From Bradyrhizobium sp. NP1 (GTDB lineage Bacteria; Pseudomonadota; Alphaproteobacteria; Rhizobiales; Xanthobacteraceae): a stretch of 64,000 nucleotides of DNA. The notes under the pieces were generated by a model, which searched no databases, had not been told where the DNA came from, and was given only the letters and a program-made list of their open reading frames with translations. The stretch is from contig NZ_CP127385.1 of assembly GCF_030378205.1 (NCBI RefSeq), positions 1,652,001 through 1,716,000 of the forward strand, given 5' to 3'. The position numbers and the translations under genes were made by a program. The stretch's first letter is position 1. Every line of letters begins with the position of its first letter. Shown here one piece after another: positions 27,124 to 37,137 of this stretch.

Positions 27124-28320
27124 ATGGCAGAGCCGCGCTGGATCGTGCTGGCCATCCTGTTCGCTGCCCGCGCGGCGACCGGCTTTCAGTTCCAGTCGGT
27201 CGGCTCGTCGGCGTCTTTCCTGATGCATGATCTCGCGCTGGACTACGCGCAGATCGGGCTGTTGATCGGCGCCTACCTGCTGCCGGGCGTCGTCGTCGCC
27301 TTCCCGGCGGGCATGATCGGCCAGCGCTGTCAGGACAAGGCGATCGGCCTTGCCGGCCTCGCGCTGATGGTGGTGGCCGGCCTGGCGCTGGCGCTGTCGG
27401 GCGGCTTCTGGCCGGCGCTGGTTGCGCGCATCGCCAGCGGCATCGGCGGCACCATGGTCGTGCTGGTCGCGACCAAGATGGTCACCGACTGGTTCGATCG
27501 CCGCGAGATCGTGCTGGCGATGTCGATCCTGCAGATGAGCTGGCCGTTTGGTGCGATGGTGGCCCTGCCGATCCAGGCCATGGTCGCGCAAGTGTGGGGG
27601 TGGCCCGCAGTGATGCTGTCGGGGGCGCTCGCGGCGGCCGCCGCGCTCGGTGCTTTCGCCTTGGTTCCGGTGGCTCGCGCCGCCGAGGCGACGGCGCCGG
27701 AGCGCGGCGGCATGCCGGGCAGGGTGCTCGCGCCCGTCATCGTGATCGGCCTGGCCTGGGGCGCCATGAACCTCGCCTGCATCCTGTTTTTCAGCTATGC
27801 GCCGCTGCTGATGACGGCGCGCGGCGTCACGCCGGCGCTGGCGGCGTCGCTGACCTCGCTGTCGATCTGGTTCACGATCCTGGCGATCCCCGCCGGCGGC
27901 TATCTCGTGCACCGGCTGGGGCGGCCGATCGGCGCCACCACCGTGTGCGCGCTGGCCGGGGCCGGCGCGCTGGCGCTGTTCGCGGCGGACCGGGCACCGA
28001 CGCTGGCCTGCCTCGCCTTCGGGATCGCGGTCGGCCCCCTGTCCGGGGCCATCCTGTCGCTGCCCGCGCAGGTCTTGCAGCCGGCCCAGCGCTCGGTCGG
28101 GCTCGGCATCTTCTACACCTGCTTTTACGCGCTGATGGCCATCGGGCCGTCCGCGGTCGGCCGCCTGCAGGACCACTGGCGCACGCCGGCGGCCGGGCTG
28201 GTCGCCGCCGCGGCGCTGCTCGCCGCGGTGGTGCCGCTGGCGCTTTGTTTCGCGGCGCTGGTGCAGCGCCGCCAGATCCGCGCCGTCGCCGCCAAAACCA
28301 CCCTGCCGGCGGCGCCGTAA
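27124..28320 (+). CDS. MFS transporter (CynX/NimT-like)
   Basis: 398 residues with about twelve membrane helices in two six-helix halves joined by a short polar loop. The TDWFDRREIVLAMSIL segment resembles the MFS loop motif. It starts 12 bp after the 72-aa gene, with GAGGGGG upstream, so it closes the LysR-linked operon. Likely an exporter or importer of the compound handled by the GNAT and cysteine hydrolase; cyanate- or nitroimidazole-type relatives are the nearest I can think of, but no substrate is supported. Confidence 0.8.
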   Translation: MAEPRWIVLAILFAARAATGFQFQSVGSSASFLMHDLALDYAQIGLLIGAYLLPGVVVAFPAGMIGQRCQDKAIGLAGLALMVVAGLALALSGGFWPALVARIASGIGGTMVVLVATKMVTDWFDRREIVLAMSILQMSWPFGAMVALPIQAMVAQVWGWPAVMLSGALAAAAALGAFALVPVARAAEATAPERGGMPGRVLAPVIVIGLAWGAMNLACILFFSYAPLLMTARGVTPALAASLTSLSIWFTILAIPAGGYLVHRLGRPIGATTVCALAGAGALALFAADRAPTLACLAFGIAVGPLSGAILSLPAQVLQPAQRSVGLGIFYTCFYALMAIGPSAVGRLQDHWRTPAAGLVAAAALLAAVVPLALCFAALVQRRQIRAVAAKTTLPAAP

Positions 28321-28412
28321 CCGGCAGGGCGCCTGCCGTAACATCCCGGTTGGCCGCCGCCATCGAACCGACACAAATATTCCGGGGATATCAATGAGTT
28401 GGAGTATAGTCG

Positions 28413-28440
28413 GAGGGGCCCTCAAAGGCCCTTCTTGCTT
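28413..28440 (+). terminator. Probable terminator of the MFS operon
   Basis: An 8-bp stem with one G-T pair (28413-28420 with 28427-28434), loop CTCAAA, followed by a T-rich TTGCTT. It lies 93 bp after the MFS stop and before purA. Confidence 0.45.
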
Positions 28441-28607
28441 GCGTCGCCGCACGCCTTCCTTTATCGGGTTGGACGTGCCTCGCATGCGGGCGGCCTTGGG
28501 CCGTGGATGGGCTGCGGCGGCAGCGTGATCCCGAAAGGTGGAGAGACGGCTTTCCGCGACGGATCATGCGCGTTTGACGCAATTGTTGCAGAGGGAATAG
28601 TTCTGGC

Positions 28608-29900
28608 ATGGCCAATGTTGTCGTCGTCGGCGCCCAGTGGGGCGACGAAGGGAAGGGCAAGATCGTCGACTGGTTGTCCGAGCAGGCCGACATCGTCGTC
28701 CGCTTCCAGGGCGGCCACAATGCCGGCCACACGCTCGTGATCAATGGCGAGACCTACAAGCTTGCGCTGCTGCCGTCCGGCGTGCTGCGGCCGTCAAAGC
28801 TCGCGGTGATCGGCAATGGCGTCGTGTTCGATCCGCAGGCCTTCCTCGACGAGGTCACCAAGTTGAAGGGCCAGGGCGTCGCGGTCGGGCCGGACAATCT
28901 GCGCGTTGCCGAGAACGTCACGCTGATCCTCCCCTTGCATCGCGAGCTCGACGCCCTGCGCGAGTCCGGCAATGCGGTGACCGCGATCGGCACCACGCGG
29001 CGCGGCATCGGCCCTGCCTACGAGGACAAGGTCGGCCGCCGCGCGATTCGCCTGATGGACCTTGCCGACCTCGACACGCTGCCGCACAAGATCGACCGGC
29101 TGCTGGCGCATCACAATGCGCTCAGGCGCGGGCTCAACCTCGATGAGATCGACGGCGCCGGCATCCTGAAGGAATTGACCGCGCTGGCGCCAAAGCTTCT
29201 GCCCTATGCCGAGACGGTGTGGCGGCTGCTCGACATCAAGCGGCGCGAGGGCAAGCGCATCCTGTTCGAGGGTGCGCAGGGCGCGCTGCTCGACGTCGAC
29301 CACGGCACCTATCCCTACGTCACCTCCTCGAACACGGTGGCGGCGCAGGCGGCGACCGGCACCGGGCTCGGGCCCGGCGGCGTCGGCTACGTGCTCGGCA
29401 TCTGCAAGGCCTACACCACCCGGGTCGGCCAGGGCCCGTTCCCGACCGAGCTGACCAACGAGATCGGCGAGGAGCTCGGCCGCCGCGGCAAGGAGTTCGG
29501 CGTCAACACCGGGCGCAAGCGGCGCTGCGGCTGGTTCGACGCGGTGCTGGTGCGCCAGACCGTGCGCACCTCGGGGATCAACGGCCTGGCGCTGACCAAG
29601 CTCGACATCCTGGACGGCTTCGACGCCATCGAGGTCTGCACCGGCTATCGCCTCGACGGCAAGGAGATCGACCATCTGCCGGCCGGCGAGGGCGCGCAGG
29701 CGCGGGTGCAGCCGATCTACGAGACCATCGAGGGCTGGAAGCAGCCGACCGCCAACGCCCGTTCATGGGCGGATCTGCCGGCCCAGGCGATCAAATATGT
29801 GCGCAGAGTCGAGGAACTGGTGGGCTGTCCGATTGCATTGCTTTCCACGAGCCCCGAACGCGAGGATACTATCCTGGTCCAGAACCCGTTCGAGGCTTAA
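28608..29900 (+). CDS. purA: Adenylosuccinate synthetase
   Basis: 430 residues, full length. It joins IMP and aspartate using GTP to give adenylosuccinate, the first committed step to AMP. N-terminal [11 protein letters not shown] is the P-loop with catalytic Asp and Lys, GHNAGHT carries the second catalytic His, and [14 protein letters not shown] and TKLDILDGF segments form the GTP and base sites. It is followed 35 bp later by a Pro-rich membrane protein gene on the same strand. Confidence 0.97.
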   Translation: MANVVVVGAQWGDEGKGKIVDWLSEQADIVVRFQGGHNAGHTLVINGETYKLALLPSGVLRPSKLAVIGNGVVFDPQAFLDEVTKLKGQGVAVGPDNLRVAENVTLILPLHRELDALRESGNAVTAIGTTRRGIGPAYEDKVGRRAIRLMDLADLDTLPHKIDRLLAHHNALRRGLNLDEIDGAGILKELTALAPKLLPYAETVWRLLDIKRREGKRILFEGAQGALLDVDHGTYPYVTSSNTVAAQAATGTGLGPGGVGYVLGICKAYTTRVGQGPFPTELTNEIGEELGRRGKEFGVNTGRKRRCGWFDAVLVRQTVRTSGINGLALTKLDILDGFDAIEVCTGYRLDGKEIDHLPAGEGAQARVQPIYETIEGWKQPTANARSWADLPAQAIKYVRRVEELVGCPIALLSTSPEREDTILVQNPFEA

Positions 29901-29935
29901 CGAGATATTACCTGAGAACGCGTAGTTGAGTCGAA

Positions 29936-31603
29936 ATGGCTGATTACTACCCGCTGATCGCCCGTGCCATTGCCGGGCTCGATCCCAACGCCTCCGGCGA
30001 GAGCCGGCGCGCGTTGTATGAGCGGGCGCGTGCGGCCCTGATCGCGCAACTGCGCAGCGTGCAGCCGCCGCTGTCCGAATCCGAGATCACCCGCGAGCGG
30101 CTGTCGCTGGAAGAAGCCGTGCGCAAGGTGGAATCGGAAGCCGCCCAGCGCGCCCGCGACGCGCGATCCGGCGGCGGCGCCGCGCGCGGCGGCGACGCCT
30201 TCCGCCGCGCCAATGTGCGCCCCGCCGACGGCGCAGCGCCGTCCACGCCCGCGGCGCGGCCGCGCCCGCCGGCCTCGCCGGCAGCACCGCCATCGCGCGA
30301 GCCGCGTCCGCCGCTCGGCCAGGAAGAACGTGGACCAGAGCGCGGACCCGAGCGTGGGCCGGATCGTAGCAACGACCGCAATGGCGATCGCGCCGCTGCG
30401 CGCCCGCCGCGCGACTTCCGCCCCGAAGGTGCGCCGCCTGCTATGCGGCCGCCGCCGGCCCAGCCGCAGATCGGCATGGAGGAGCCGCTGCTGCCGCCGC
30501 CGGCCCGCGAGCGGCCTGCCGGAGGACGCCGCAACGAGGGCGCGCCGCCACCCTTGCCGCCGGCGCCGGGCGTGCGCGGTTTTCGCGACATCACCGCTGA
30601 CGCCGACGACCTCGGCCGCGCCGCCGCGCAGGCCAACCGCGCCGCCCGCCGCACCTACGCCAACGTGCCGTCGCCTTCGCCGGAGTTCGACCGGCTCGAG
30701 CCGAGCATGGAGGACCGGGCCGGCGAGTCGGACTCGCCTTTCGGCTACGACGAGCAGATGGACGCGCCGCCGCCGTTGCCGCCGGCGCCGCGCGCGCGTA
30801 TCGGCCGCGACGCCGACCGCGAGCCGAAGAAGCGCGCCCGCGCGGCCGCGGTGTTCCCGTTCAAGAGCGCGATCGCGATCGGCATCGTCCTGATCCTGGT
30901 CGGCGCCGCCATCCTGTGGGGCCGCTCAGCGGTCTCGACCGTGAGCGGCCTGTTCAAGTCGCAGCCCGTGGTCGAGGCGCCGAAGGACGCGGCGACGCCG
31001 CTGTCGAAGCCGAAGATCCCGGATCGCGTCGGCCAGCCTTCGTCGACCGAGCAGGTCGCGCCGGTCGCGCAGCGCGTCGTGCTGTATGACGAGGATCCCT
31101 CCGATCCCAAGGGCAAGCAATATGTCGGCTCGGTGATCTGGCGCACCGAACCGATCAAGGCGAGCGGCGGCCAGGCCGGCGACATCGCGGTGCGCGCCGA
31201 CATCGAGATTCCCGACCGCAAGTTCAAGATGACGATGTCGTTCCGCCGCAATACCGATTCCTCGCTGCCGGCGAGCCACACCGCGGAATTGACCTTCATC
31301 CTGCCGCCGGATTTCTCGGGCGGCGGCGTCGCCAACGTGCCGGGCATCCTGATGAAGTCGAACGAGCAGGCGCGCGGCACGCCGCTTGCCGGCCTCGCGG
31401 TCAAGGTCACCGACGGCTTCTTCCTGGTCGGCCTCTCCAATGTGGAAGCCGACCGCTCGCGCAACATCCAGCTCCTGAAGGAGCGCTCCTGGTTCGACGT
31501 GCCGCTGGTCTATGCCAACCAGCGCCGCGCCATCATCGCGATCGAGAAGGGCGCCCCGGGCGAGCGCGCCTTCAACGACGCCTTCGCGGCATGGGGGGAG
31601 TAG
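29936..31603 (+). CDS. Pro/Arg-rich single-pass membrane protein, unknown function
   Basis: 555 residues in three parts: an N-terminal helical segment (1-75), a long low-complexity Pro/Ala/Arg region (about 75-290) and one transmembrane helix (SAIAIGIVLILVGAAILW, about 310-328). A C-terminal globular domain of about 225 residues follows, probably outside the cytoplasm. This makes a type II or tail-facing-periplasm topology likely. The C-terminal domain has repeated polar strands, with no motif I can name. It sits in the same direction right after purA. Function is unknown. Confidence 0.65.
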   Translation: MADYYPLIARAIAGLDPNASGESRRALYERARAALIAQLRSVQPPLSESEITRERLSLEEAVRKVESEAAQRARDARSGGGAARGGDAFRRANVRPADGAAPSTPAARPRPPASPAAPPSREPRPPLGQEERGPERGPERGPDRSNDRNGDRAAARPPRDFRPEGAPPAMRPPPAQPQIGMEEPLLPPPARERPAGGRRNEGAPPPLPPAPGVRGFRDITADADDLGRAAAQANRAARRTYANVPSPSPEFDRLEPSMEDRAGESDSPFGYDEQMDAPPPLPPAPRARIGRDADREPKKRARAAAVFPFKSAIAIGIVLILVGAAILWGRSAVSTVSGLFKSQPVVEAPKDAATPLSKPKIPDRVGQPSSTEQVAPVAQRVVLYDEDPSDPKGKQYVGSVIWRTEPIKASGGQAGDIAVRADIEIPDRKFKMTMSFRRNTDSSLPASHTAELTFILPPDFSGGGVANVPGILMKSNEQARGTPLAGLAVKVTDGFFLVGLSNVEADRSRNIQLLKERSWFDVPLVYANQRRAIIAIEKGAPGERAFNDAFAAWGE

Positions 31604-31816
31604 CGGTTTCCCCTTTGCTCGCTGCGTTTCGCGCCTCGATCTGCGTTGAACGCCGCGCTGCTGCGAAACCGGCTAATCCTCCCATGACGTAACGGCCGCT
31701 CCGCTCCTTCGCGCAGGCGGAGATTCCAAGGCGGACATTTTCAGCCTTGCGCAAGTCGGGGCGTTGAAGAAAATTGTGAAGCGATAGTTTGCGAAATAGT
31801 CTGTGAAAGAGAGAGC

Positions 31817-32881
31817 ATGGCGCGCAACATCCTGATCCTCGGAGCCTCGTACGGCTCATTGCTGGCGACGAAGCTTTTGATGGCGGGTCACAACGTGACG
31901 CTGGTCTGCCGCAAGAAGACGGCGGAGCTCATCAATCGCGACGGCACTGAGGTTCGCATCAAGCTGCGCGACGAGGCGGTGCACCGGGCGATCTTTTCGC
32001 GCAACCTGCCCGGCAAGCTCGACGCGGCGACGCCCGCGGACGTCGACCTCTCCCGCTATGACCTGGTGGGTCTCGCGATGCAGGAGCCGCAATACACCAA
32101 CCACACGATCCGGGTGCTCATGATCAGGATCGCCGAGGCGAAGCTGCCTTGTCTTTCGATCATGAACATGCCGCCCTTGCCTTATCTCAAGCGGATCGCT
32201 GCGCTGGCCGACATGGACCTCGAGGAGGCCTACACCAACGCCCAGGTATGGGAACGCTTCGAGCCGGGACTGGTGTCGCTCTGCTCGCCTGATCCGCAGG
32301 CGTTCCGTCCGCCGGAAGAGGCGGCGAATGTGCTTCATGTCGGCCTGCCGACAAACTTCAAGGCGGCGGCATTTGCCGACGAGCAACATAACAGGTTGCT
32401 TCGGGAGCTCGAGGCGGACATCGACGCGGTGAAGCTCGATGGCCAGGACGTTCCGGTGAAGCTCAAGGTGTTCGATTCGCTGTTCGTCCCGCTCGCCAAA
32501 TGGTCGATGCTTCTGACCGGGAATTACCGCTGCATCACGCCGCACGAGCCGCAGTCGATCCGCGACGCCGTGCACCAGGAGCTGACGCTCTCGCGATCGA
32601 TCTATGACCATGTCGACGCCATCGCCCGGCGTCTGGGGGCCGACCCCGGGGACCAGGTGCCTTTCGAGAAATACGCCAAGGCGGCGGAAAGCCTGCTCAA
32701 GCCCTCGTCGGCGGCCCGTGCGGTGGCCGGTGGCGCGCCCTTCATCGAGCGGGTCGACCTCCTGGTGAAGCTGATCTCGCATCAGCTCGGCATGCCCAAC
32801 GCCGAGATCGATCGCACGGTCGAGACCGTCGATCAGAAGCTGAACGAGAGGATCGTGGCGGGCGGCTCGGGCGCGCAGTGA
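31817..32881 (+). CDS. Ketopantoate-reductase-like NAD(P)-binding protein
   Basis: 354 residues. It starts with a Rossmann strand and a GASYGSLLATKLL loop, as in PanE/ApbA-like proteins that reduce 2-ketopantoate. The C-terminal half is helical and lacks a clear PanE catalytic Lys/Asn pattern that I can place, so the substrate may differ. AAGAGAGAG upstream supports the start at 31817. The next gene on the same strand is yciB, 145 bp on; a functional link is not evident. Confidence 0.65.
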   Translation: MARNILILGASYGSLLATKLLMAGHNVTLVCRKKTAELINRDGTEVRIKLRDEAVHRAIFSRNLPGKLDAATPADVDLSRYDLVGLAMQEPQYTNHTIRVLMIRIAEAKLPCLSIMNMPPLPYLKRIAALADMDLEEAYTNAQVWERFEPGLVSLCSPDPQAFRPPEEAANVLHVGLPTNFKAAAFADEQHNRLLRELEADIDAVKLDGQDVPVKLKVFDSLFVPLAKWSMLLTGNYRCITPHEPQSIRDAVHQELTLSRSIYDHVDAIARRLGADPGDQVPFEKYAKAAESLLKPSSAARAVAGGAPFIERVDLLVKLISHQLGMPNAEIDRTVETVDQKLNERIVAGGSGAQ

Positions 32882-33026
32882 CGGCGCGACGGCCGATCCT
32901 ATTGGTCCGCGATTTTTACAGCTTGCTACCGTCCCGGAGATCATTGGCGCGTCTCGTCTCCCGCGCAACGTCATCGAAAACTTGTGCCACGCTTGCGCTG
33001 CCAACCGGAGCGGAGCTCAACGGCCA

Positions 33027-33626
33027 ATGAGAGATTTCCTCAACGCGGCCAAACTACTGCTCCTCGACCTGGCGTCGACAATTCTCTTTCTCGTTCTGTT
33101 TCTCCTGACGCACAACACAATCCTCTCGGTTAGCTTCGGCATGGCGCTGGGCCTGGCGCAGATCGGGACCCAGTTCGTCCGTCGAAAACCGATTGACACC
33201 ATGGAGTGGCTGAGCCTCCTTCTGGTCGTCGCTACAGGCACCGCGACGCTGCTTACCGACGATCCGCGCTTCGTGCTGTTCAAGCCAACCGTGATTTATT
33301 CGATCGTCGGTGTCGTGATGCTCAAGCCTGGCTGGATGAATCGCTATTTACCGGACATCGCAAGGACGGTCGTGCCGGACGTCGCCGTGGTTTTGGGCTT
33401 CGCCTGGGCAGGCCTGATGTTCCTCTCCGCTATGGTGAATGCGTTCGTCGCGCTGACCTGCAGCGTGGCGACGTGGGCCCTGGTCATGCCGATTTTTGGC
33501 GTCGTGAGCAAGGCGATGGTCTTCCTTATCGGATTTGCTGCCATGCGCTTCATCGGCAGGCGCCGCGTGCGCGCCATGCCAGCGCTTGAACGTGATGCCC
33601 TGCTGGTCGCGACAGGACGGAAGTGA
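33027..33626 (+). CDS. yciB: Inner-membrane septation protein A (YciB)
   Basis: 199 residues with five or six hydrophobic helices, of the IspZ/YciB family, which helps keep cell-envelope integrity during division. Typical segments are KPTVIYSIVGVVML, KPGWMNRYL and VSKAMVFLIGFAAMRF-like. The ATG at 33027 is preferred because the conserved N-terminus (MRDFLNAAKLLLLD) starts there. The IS5-type fossil lies about 70 bp after its stop. Confidence 0.8.
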   Translation: MRDFLNAAKLLLLDLASTILFLVLFLLTHNTILSVSFGMALGLAQIGTQFVRRKPIDTMEWLSLLLVVATGTATLLTDDPRFVLFKPTVIYSIVGVVMLKPGWMNRYLPDIARTVVPDVAVVLGFAWAGLMFLSAMVNAFVALTCSVATWALVMPIFGVVSKAMVFLIGFAAMRFIGRRRVRAMPALERDALLVATGRK

Positions 33627-33695
33627 CGGCGTCGCGATGACGGGCCGGTTCCGCTCAGGGTCAAAAGCGGCAACTCTCACATTGAGCAAAGCATT

Positions 33696-34456
33696 CTAGG
33701 GCGTGGACTCGTTAGCGCGCAGCCAAATGCGGATTGATGCCAGCTTGATGAACGCCAGATAGCTGGCGGAGAGTTTGTCGTATCGGGTCGCGACACGCCG
33801 ACATTGCTTGATCTTGTTGAAGAACCGTTCGACGAGATTTTGCGCACGATACAGATACGGGCTGAAGCAGATCGGGCCTTTACGATTTCGTTTCGGCGGA
33901 ATATTCGCCCATGCTCCTTGCTGGCGTGCAAGCTCCCTGATCCAGTCCGCGTCGTATCCTCGATCCGCAAGTAACATCGTTTGTGGGAGCAACGCGCGGA
34001 GGAGAACCGAACACAACCGATTGTCGTGTGCTTCACCGGGCGTGAGGGCGAGATGGACTGGCAGGCCGTTGGTGTCCACCACGGCGTGAATCTCGCTCGT
34101 CAGGCCCCCTCGTGAGCGGCCCATATCTTGATGATTGTTGTCCGCGACGCGGGCTCCGTGCTGGTGCACGCGCACGACGGAGGTATCGATCATCTGCACC
34201 GCCGCATCATGACCGGCGGCCAGCGCATCGATGATCTGGTCCCAGACGCCAGCCCGCCGCCAGCGCACGAAGCGATTGTAACAAGTGGTGCGGGGACCAT
34301 AGGTTTCTGGCAGGTCGCGCCACGGCGACCTGATCGCAGAACCCAAAAGATGCCATTGACACGCGACGGTCATTTACACGCGGAAACGCCACGCGGCTTG
34401 TTCGGCAGCATCGGTTTGATGGTGGCCCATTCGCAGTCGCTGAGTTCGTAGCGCAT
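33696..34456 (-). pseudogene. IS5-family transposase, frameshifted
   Basis: Reading from the ATG at 34456 (MRYELSDCEWATIKPML) the frame is lost near 34385 after one extra base; the expected protein then continues in other frames (PRVNDRRV, NGIFWVLRSG, then PWRDLPETYGP). That means at least three indels within about 60 bp. The later frame is open to 33696 and keeps the DDE residues (MIDTSVV Asp, LLADRGYD Asp, NLVERFFNKIK Glu). The stop codon seems to use the flanking TA. The copy should be inactive. Confidence 0.75.
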
Positions 34457-34500
34457 GATTCGAGGCTCCGGTTTCGGAGCTTGAATCACATCCACGGCCG
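33699..34500 (-). mobile_element. IS5-family (IS427-type) insertion sequence, decayed
   Basis: About 800 bp. Ends carry imperfect inverted repeats (GGGCGTGGACTCG inward from 33699, and GGCCGTGGATGTG inward from about 34499), and TA lies just outside each end, as expected for TA-targeting IS427 members. A short GCTCCG/CGGAGC hairpin lies near the right end. The transposase reading frame is broken (see the pseudogene). It marks the left edge of an accessory segment. Confidence 0.7.
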
Positions 34501-34748
34501 TACCATCAACCCGCAACGGCCGTCGCGGAGCCGCTAATTCTCTGAACTTACTTCCGCTTTCGGCGGCATAGCGGAGAATGCGGTCATCTTGATATTCGCT
34601 TTCAAGAGCATTGGCGTGTCTGCGCGGTCCGGATTGATGAAGGTCCTGCGAAGCTTCGCCCGGGGGCTTCGTGCCGAAATTGCATGGTGCGGGTCCGCTC
34701 AACCGGCTAATCTCGCGGCAGGGACCGTTCAATGGAAAGGACCTCGAC

Positions 34749-37127
34749 ATGCCAAGAACGACGGTTGTTGTGTTCGCTTCGGCGCTGCTCTTGGGATCCG
34801 GATCATCAGCGTTAGCCCAGGGCAACCCTCTCCGCGATGCGTATTTTGGCGAGACGCACGTCCACACCAGCTGGTCGCTGGATGCGTGGTTGTTCGGCAA
34901 TCGGGTGACGGATCCCGGCGATGCCTACAAATATTTCAAGGGCGAGACCATCAAGCATCCACTCGGCTTCGACATCAAGATCGAGACGCCGCTCGACTTC
35001 GCGGGCGTCACCGATCACTCCGAATATGTCGGCGTGATGAAGTTGGCCAATGATCCCAGTTCGCCGATTAGCAAGTTGCCAGCCGCGGCGCCGCTGATCC
35101 TCAAGAACAACAGCCCAGAAGAGGTTCAAAGAGTCTACCTCTACGGCGCCAACTTGCTCGGTGGCGCGCCGGTCAAGGCGCTCGCGAGTCCCGAGATCGC
35201 GCACACGGTCTGGGAACAGAACGTCCAACTCGCGGACAAGGCCAATGAACCCGGCAAGTTCACCGCCTTCTGCAGCTATGAGTGGACATCCATGCCGAAC
35301 AACATGAACCTCCACCGCAATGTCTTCTTCAAGGATTGCGCCCATGTGCCGGCGATGCCGTTCAGTTCGCTCGATTCGCCTGACCCGACCGACCTGTGGA
35401 CCTGGATGGATGGCCAACGCAAGGCGGGCAACGAACTTCTCGCAATCTCGCATAACGCCAACCTCTCGGATGGCCGCATGTATCCGACCGACGTCGACCT
35501 AAAGGGACGGCCGATCGACAGAGCCTATGCAGAATCCCGGAACCGCAATGAGCCGCTCGTCGAGATCAAGCAGATCAAGGGGCAATCGGAAACCCATCCT
35601 CTGCTCTCACCCAATGACGAGTTCGCCAACTTCGAGATCCTCACTTATCTCCTCGGCGATCCAGCCGGCCGCATTCCGCATGTCATCGGCAGCTATGCCC
35701 GCCAGGCTCTAAAGGATGGGCTCGCACTCGAAGACACCAAGGGTTTCAATCCCTACAGGTTCGGTTTCGGCGCCGCGTCTGACTCGCACGACACCGGGGT
35801 GCCTTATCGCCAGGACAACTTCTTCGGGGCGCACGGTATCGCCGACGGAACCATCGAGACCCGCATGTCGGGAAATCTGTTCGCCGGCCTCGATGTGCGC
35901 AAAGAAGGCCCCGCCGGGCTCACCGGCGTGTGGGCGGAGGAGAACACCCGCGAGTCGATCTTCAACGCCATGAAGCGCAAGGAGACCTTCGCGGTCAGCG
36001 GCCCGCACATCAAGGTCCGCTTCTTTGGCGGCTGGAATTATTCCGAGACAGCGACGGCCGAGCAGCGGCGCGCGTTCTGGAAGTTCGTGCCGGAATGGAT
36101 CAAGGACCGCGATTGGATCAAGGCCGCCTATGCGCAGGGCGTGCCCATGGGTGGGGACCTGACCCCCATGCCCGCGGGCGACAAGGCACCGTCATTCGCG
36201 GTGTGGGCAGTCAAGGATCCCACGTCTGGCAATCTCGACCGCATCCAGATCATCAAGGGCTGGACCAAGAGCGGTCAGAGCTTCGAGAAAGTCTTCGATG
36301 TTGCCTGGGCGGGTGACCGTGAGCCCGACAAGTGGACAGGTCGCGTGCCACCGATTGCAAGCACGGTCGACGTCGAAAAAGCCACCTACACGAACAGCAG
36401 CGGCGCCGTCGAACTGAAGACCGTGTGGACCGATCCTGAGTTCGATCCGAGCGTTCCGGCGTTCTACTACGCCCGCGTGCTCGAGATTCCGACGCCGCGC
36501 TGGACGACGATCCAGGCCGCGCAACTCGGCATCGCGCCGCCCGCCGTGGTGGCGGCAACCGTCCAGGAGCGGGCATGGAGCTCCCCGATCTGGTACAGCC
36601 CGACCGCCGAAGCGCGGAAAGTCGCCAAGGCTGGTCCCACCGTTGACGATCTCAAGAAACAGGGGGCGGTTGCCCTCAACGATGCTCAGCTGGAGGCGCT
36701 GATCGTCGACAAGTCCCCGTGGCTGCAAAACAATGTGACCGGCACGAAGTTCAAGATTACATATAGCGCGTCGGGGACTGCCAATGCCACGCAAACGCTC
36801 ACGCCGATCGATCCGACGTACGTGACGTCAAAACTCGCCCAAAATCAGGGTCAGAGCCTGATCGATCACGCCGGCCGTGGCGTTGTCCAGCCGAGCGCCG
36901 TCGGCGATCCGGCGGGGGCCAGCTATCTTGGCACGCCCTCGCCCTATTACGTCAACAACGGCAAGATCGTCACCGTGATCGCCGGCACGCCGATCGAAGT
37001 CACCGCCTACAAACTGGGAGACAAGTATTACGGCGCCCGCAGCAACGAGTTCGGCTTCGCGAATTACGAGATCATCCCGGCAGTGCCCGAACTCAGTCCG
37101 TTGCCGGGTAAGCCGGTGCTGCGCTGA
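34749..37127 (+). CDS. Secreted DUF3604 domain protein
   Basis: 792 residues. Signal peptide 1-24, then a PHP-like metal-binding start: H37 and H39 in GETHVHTSWSLD, and D89-H90 in GVTDHSEY. GFGAASDSHDTG near residue 338 provides further candidate metal ligands. DUF3604 proteins have no firmly assigned reaction; the PHP resemblance suggests a metal-dependent phosphoesterase or amidohydrolase-like role in the periplasm. GGAAAGGA supports the ATG at 34749. It is the first of four same-strand genes (DUF3604, unknown, PpiC, HupE/UreJ) lying between two dead insertion sequences. Confidence 0.8.
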   Translation: MPRTTVVVFASALLLGSGSSALAQGNPLRDAYFGETHVHTSWSLDAWLFGNRVTDPGDAYKYFKGETIKHPLGFDIKIETPLDFAGVTDHSEYVGVMKLANDPSSPISKLPAAAPLILKNNSPEEVQRVYLYGANLLGGAPVKALASPEIAHTVWEQNVQLADKANEPGKFTAFCSYEWTSMPNNMNLHRNVFFKDCAHVPAMPFSSLDSPDPTDLWTWMDGQRKAGNELLAISHNANLSDGRMYPTDVDLKGRPIDRAYAESRNRNEPLVEIKQIKGQSETHPLLSPNDEFANFEILTYLLGDPAGRIPHVIGSYARQALKDGLALEDTKGFNPYRFGFGAASDSHDTGVPYRQDNFFGAHGIADGTIETRMSGNLFAGLDVRKEGPAGLTGVWAEENTRESIFNAMKRKETFAVSGPHIKVRFFGGWNYSETATAEQRRAFWKFVPEWIKDRDWIKAAYAQGVPMGGDLTPMPAGDKAPSFAVWAVKDPTSGNLDRIQIIKGWTKSGQSFEKVFDVAWAGDREPDKWTGRVPPIASTVDVEKATYTNSSGAVELKTVWTDPEFDPSVPAFYYARVLEIPTPRWTTIQAAQLGIAPPAVVAATVQERAWSSPIWYSPTAEARKVAKAGPTVDDLKKQGAVALNDAQLEALIVDKSPWLQNNVTGTKFKITYSASGTANATQTLTPIDPTYVTSKLAQNQGQSLIDHAGRGVVQPSAVGDPAGASYLGTPSPYYVNNGKIVTVIAGTPIEVTAYKLGDKYYGARSNEFGFANYEIIPAVPELSPLPGKPVLR

Positions 37128-37137
37128 GGAGGCATCG

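Noticed and set aside
26878..28485. 535-residue frame antisense to the MFS transporter
   Set aside because: Composition dominated by Arg, Gln and Gly; it mirrors the transporter's GC-rich codons.
34500..34748. Minus-strand frame extending upstream of the IS5-type transposase
   Set aside because: It runs out of the IS into the DUF3604 leader and has no transposase similarity beyond the ATG at 34456.
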